Origin: Mesorhizobium loti
GTDB taxonomy: Bacteria; Pseudomonadota; Alphaproteobacteria; Rhizobiales; Rhizobiaceae
DNA length: 64,000 bases
Assembly (NCBI RefSeq): GCF_001510895.1
Contig: NZ_LPWA01000119.1
Coordinates: 1-64,000 of the forward strand
Direction of reading: 5' to 3'
In this document: piece by piece, positions 62,962 through 64,000 of the stretch
How the letters are laid out: every line of letters starts with the position of its first letter
How positions within the stretch are numbered: position 1 is the first letter of the stretch
The notes under the pieces: generated by a model
What the model saw: the letters and a program-made list of their open reading frames with translations, nothing else
What the model was told of the DNA's origin: nothing
Databases searched by the model: none
Position numbers and translations under genes: made by a program

Positions 62962-63017
62962 TCGAGGACGAAGCACGCCCCGGGCTCGAACCGGAGGTTG
63001 GCGAAGCGAAATCTGCC

Positions 63018-63208
63018 GACGTCGCGCCGCCCCTCATTGCCCCGCCGGGCATTTCTCCCCGGATAGTGACGAGGAGAAAGGGCTGGCCGCAGCCTCGGCG
63101 TCATTCTTTCAGCGCTGGAGATTGGCGAAACCATCGATGAGAGCGTCCCCTCTCCCCGTCACTATACGGGGAGAGGATGCCGGCAGGCAGGTGAGGGGCA
63201 GCGCCGAC
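63018..63208. repeat. long inverted repeat, same family as 6.7 kb
   Basis: The left module (63024-63081, with CCGGGCATTTCTCCCC) and right module (63149-63206, with CCCCGTCACTATACGGGG) are inverted relative to each other. GATTGGCGAAACC lies at the inner edge of the right module. The two modules are those of 6689-6917 in a different order. It lies between the methyltransferase gene and rpmI. Confidence 0.75.
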
Positions 63209-63223
63209 ACCGGGAGAATTCAT

Positions 63224-63257
63224 CCCGAAGCGATCGCCATACGAGCGTCGCTTCGGG
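63224..63257. other. strong hairpin upstream of rpmI
   Basis: Perfect 10-base arms CCCGAAGCGA (63224-63233) and TCGCTTCGGG (63248-63257). It lies just before the candidate rpmI promoter. It has no T-run, so it is not a standard terminator. Confidence 0.55.
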
Positions 63258-63263
63258 TGTTGC

Positions 63264-63291
63264 GCACCGGGCGTCTTTGATCTATAGCACC
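63264..63291 (+). promoter_or_regulatory. candidate promoter of rpmI-rplT
   Basis: TTGCGC near 63262-63267 and CTATAG near 63284-63289, 16 bases apart, match the rhizobial promoter pattern. The leader to the rpmI ATG would be about 115 bases and holds two hairpins (63304-63340 and near 63345-63366). Confidence 0.45.
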
Positions 63292-63303
63292 GCCGTTCCA
63301 AGA

Positions 63304-63366
63304 AAACCGCCCGGCAGGGCATGCCGTGGCGGTTTCATTTGCTTTTCGGGCTTTGGTCGGCCCGAA
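63304..63366 (+). promoter_or_regulatory. structured 5' leader of rpmI-rplT
   Basis: A stem AAACCGCC/GGCGGTTT (about 63305-63338) is followed by a T-rich patch. A second stem TTCGGGC/GCCCGAA lies at about 63346-63368. L35-L20 operons are autoregulated through structured leaders in other bacteria. The first stem plus its T-rich tail could be an attenuator, but no homology to known L20 leaders can be judged here. Confidence 0.4.
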
Positions 63367-63411
63367 GCGAACAAGAAGCGCGATGGTGCGCCCACGATAC
63401 GGAGTAGCAAA

Positions 63412-63615
63412 ATGCCCAAGATGAAGACCAAATCGGCCGCCAAGAAGCGGTTCAAAATCACTGCCACCGGCAAGGTGCTGTCGGCTGCCGCCGGCAAGCG
63501 CCATGGCATGATCAAGCGTTCCAACAAGTTCATTCGCGATGCCCGCGGCACGATGGTTCTGGCTGAACCGGACGGCAAGAAGGTCATCAAGAATTTTCTG
63601 CCGAACGGCCTCTGA
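63412..63615 (+). CDS. rpmI: 50S ribosomal protein L35
   Basis: This is a small, basic ribosomal protein of 67 residues. The start MPKMKTKSAAKKRFKITATG and HGMIKRSNKFIRDARGTMVL are typical. It pairs with rplT downstream. Here infC is 1.4 kb upstream, separated by repeats and a methyltransferase gene, rather than directly adjacent as in many bacteria. Confidence 0.97.
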   Translation: MPKMKTKSAAKKRFKITATGKVLSAAAGKRHGMIKRSNKFIRDARGTMVLAEPDGKKVIKNFLPNGL

Positions 63616-63648
63616 GCATTCGGTCCGGAACAGCTTTTTGTTTTTTAC

Positions 63649-63693
63649 GCAATTCCGAACGGAAAACCCCCTAGGCACTTTTCCTGGAATTGC
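63649..63693. repeat. type B palindromic element between rpmI and rplT
   Basis: GCAATTCC (63649-63656) and GGAATTGC (63686-63693) flank ACGGAAAACCCCCTAGGCAC. It is inserted within the L35-L20 operon, upstream of the rplT ribosome site AAGGAG. Confidence 0.8.
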
Positions 63694-63711
63694 TTTTAAG
63701 GAGATCATGAC

Positions 63712-64000
63712 ATGGCACGCGTAAAGAGAGGCGTTACCGCCCACGCCAAGCACAAGAAGGTCCTGAAAGCCGCCAAGGGTTTCTACGGCCGCCGCAAGAA
63801 CACCATCCGCATCGCCAAGCAGGCGGTGGAGAAGTCGCTGCAATACGCCTATCGCGACCGCAAGAACCGCAAGCGCTCGTTCCGCGCGCTGTGGATCCAG
63901 CGCATCAACGCGGCGGTGCACGAGCACGGCCTGACCTATGGCCGCTTCATCGACGGCCTCAACAAGGCCGGCATCGAGATCGACCGCAAGGTCCTTTCGG
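63712..64000 (+). CDS. rplT: 50S ribosomal protein L20 (cut by window end)
   Basis: L20 is needed for early 50S assembly and represses its own operon in several bacteria. The 96 visible residues start MARVKRGVTAHAKHKKVLKA and include FYGRRKNTIRIAKQAVEKSL and KRSFRALWIQRINAAVHEHG. AAGGAG lies about nine bases before the ATG. The frame is open to the window edge, so about 35 residues are missing. Confidence 0.96.
   Translation, partial: MARVKRGVTAHAKHKKVLKAAKGFYGRRKNTIRIAKQAVEKSLQYAYRDRKNRKRSFRALWIQRINAAVHEHGLTYGRFIDGLNKAGIEIDRKVLS

Overview
The window is a stretch of alphaproteobacterial chromosome, most likely Mesorhizobium or a close relative in the Phyllobacteriaceae/Hyphomicrobiales. The evidence is high G+C, rhizobial gene order (ahcY near a PAS histidine kinase, TsaE-kinase fusion, addB-addA-trxA; trpF-trpB-trpA-accD-folC; hslV..hslU back to back with hisB; pckA divergent from chvI-chvG), several Hyphomicrobiales-type DUF families (DUF1402, DUF2585, DUF2852), and dense intergenic palindromes. 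I see no tRNA, rRNA, CRISPR array, prophage or insertion sequence.

Layout. 0-5.4 kb: rmuC, def-fmt, a GNAT gene, truA and a LysE exporter. 5.4-6.7 kb: a class I DAHP synthase preceded by a short aromatic-rich leader ORF and an intrinsic terminator, a textbook attenuator in which the leader ORF probably begins at the first transcribed base. 6.9-16 kb: an accessory catabolic region with an inositol-type ABC transporter, an inositol-dehydrogenase-like enzyme, an SDR, a LacI regulator and, divergently, a MocD/MocE/MocF-like oxygenase, ferredoxin and reductase set. Together these resemble a rhizopine/inositol-derivative uptake and oxidation locus. 16-20.4 kb: DUF1402 and the hslV-GNAT-DUF2585-hslU operon. 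20.5-26.4 kb: the histidine cluster hisB-hisH-hisA-hisF-hisE interleaved with DUF2628, DUF1330 and an arginase-like gene, then coaA. 26.4-31.7 kb: PAP2, AlkB, BON-LysM, ArfB and pckA, the last followed by an array of four terminator-like hairpins. 32-36 kb: chvI-chvG with hprK, an EIIA and HPr, a phosphosignalling block. 36-43.4 kb: a cupredoxin, ahcY (with a SahR-type operator), a PAS histidine kinase, a TsaE/sugar-kinase fusion and a MurU-like nucleotidyltransferase. 43.4-50.5 kb: addB, addA, trxA. 50.6-52 kb: a cupin, a VOC protein and a vapBC pair. 52-57.3 kb: folC, accD, trpA, trpB, trpF. 57.4-64 kb: a small ORF, a SprT-like protease, DUF2852, a BenE transporter, an alpha/beta hydrolase, infC (ATT start), a methyltransferase, rpmI and a truncated rplT.

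Two properties run through the whole window. First, about fourteen single-base frameshifts interrupt otherwise intact conserved genes, including accD, hslU, trpF and addA. Nearly all are one-base losses, so they read as sequence errors rather than true pseudogenes. Second, a family of 40-50 bp palindromes with a shared core sits in many intergenic gaps, sometimes joined to a second hairpin as a mosaic element. Long inverted repeats of other families occur at 0.1, 6.7, 57.7 and 63.1 kb.
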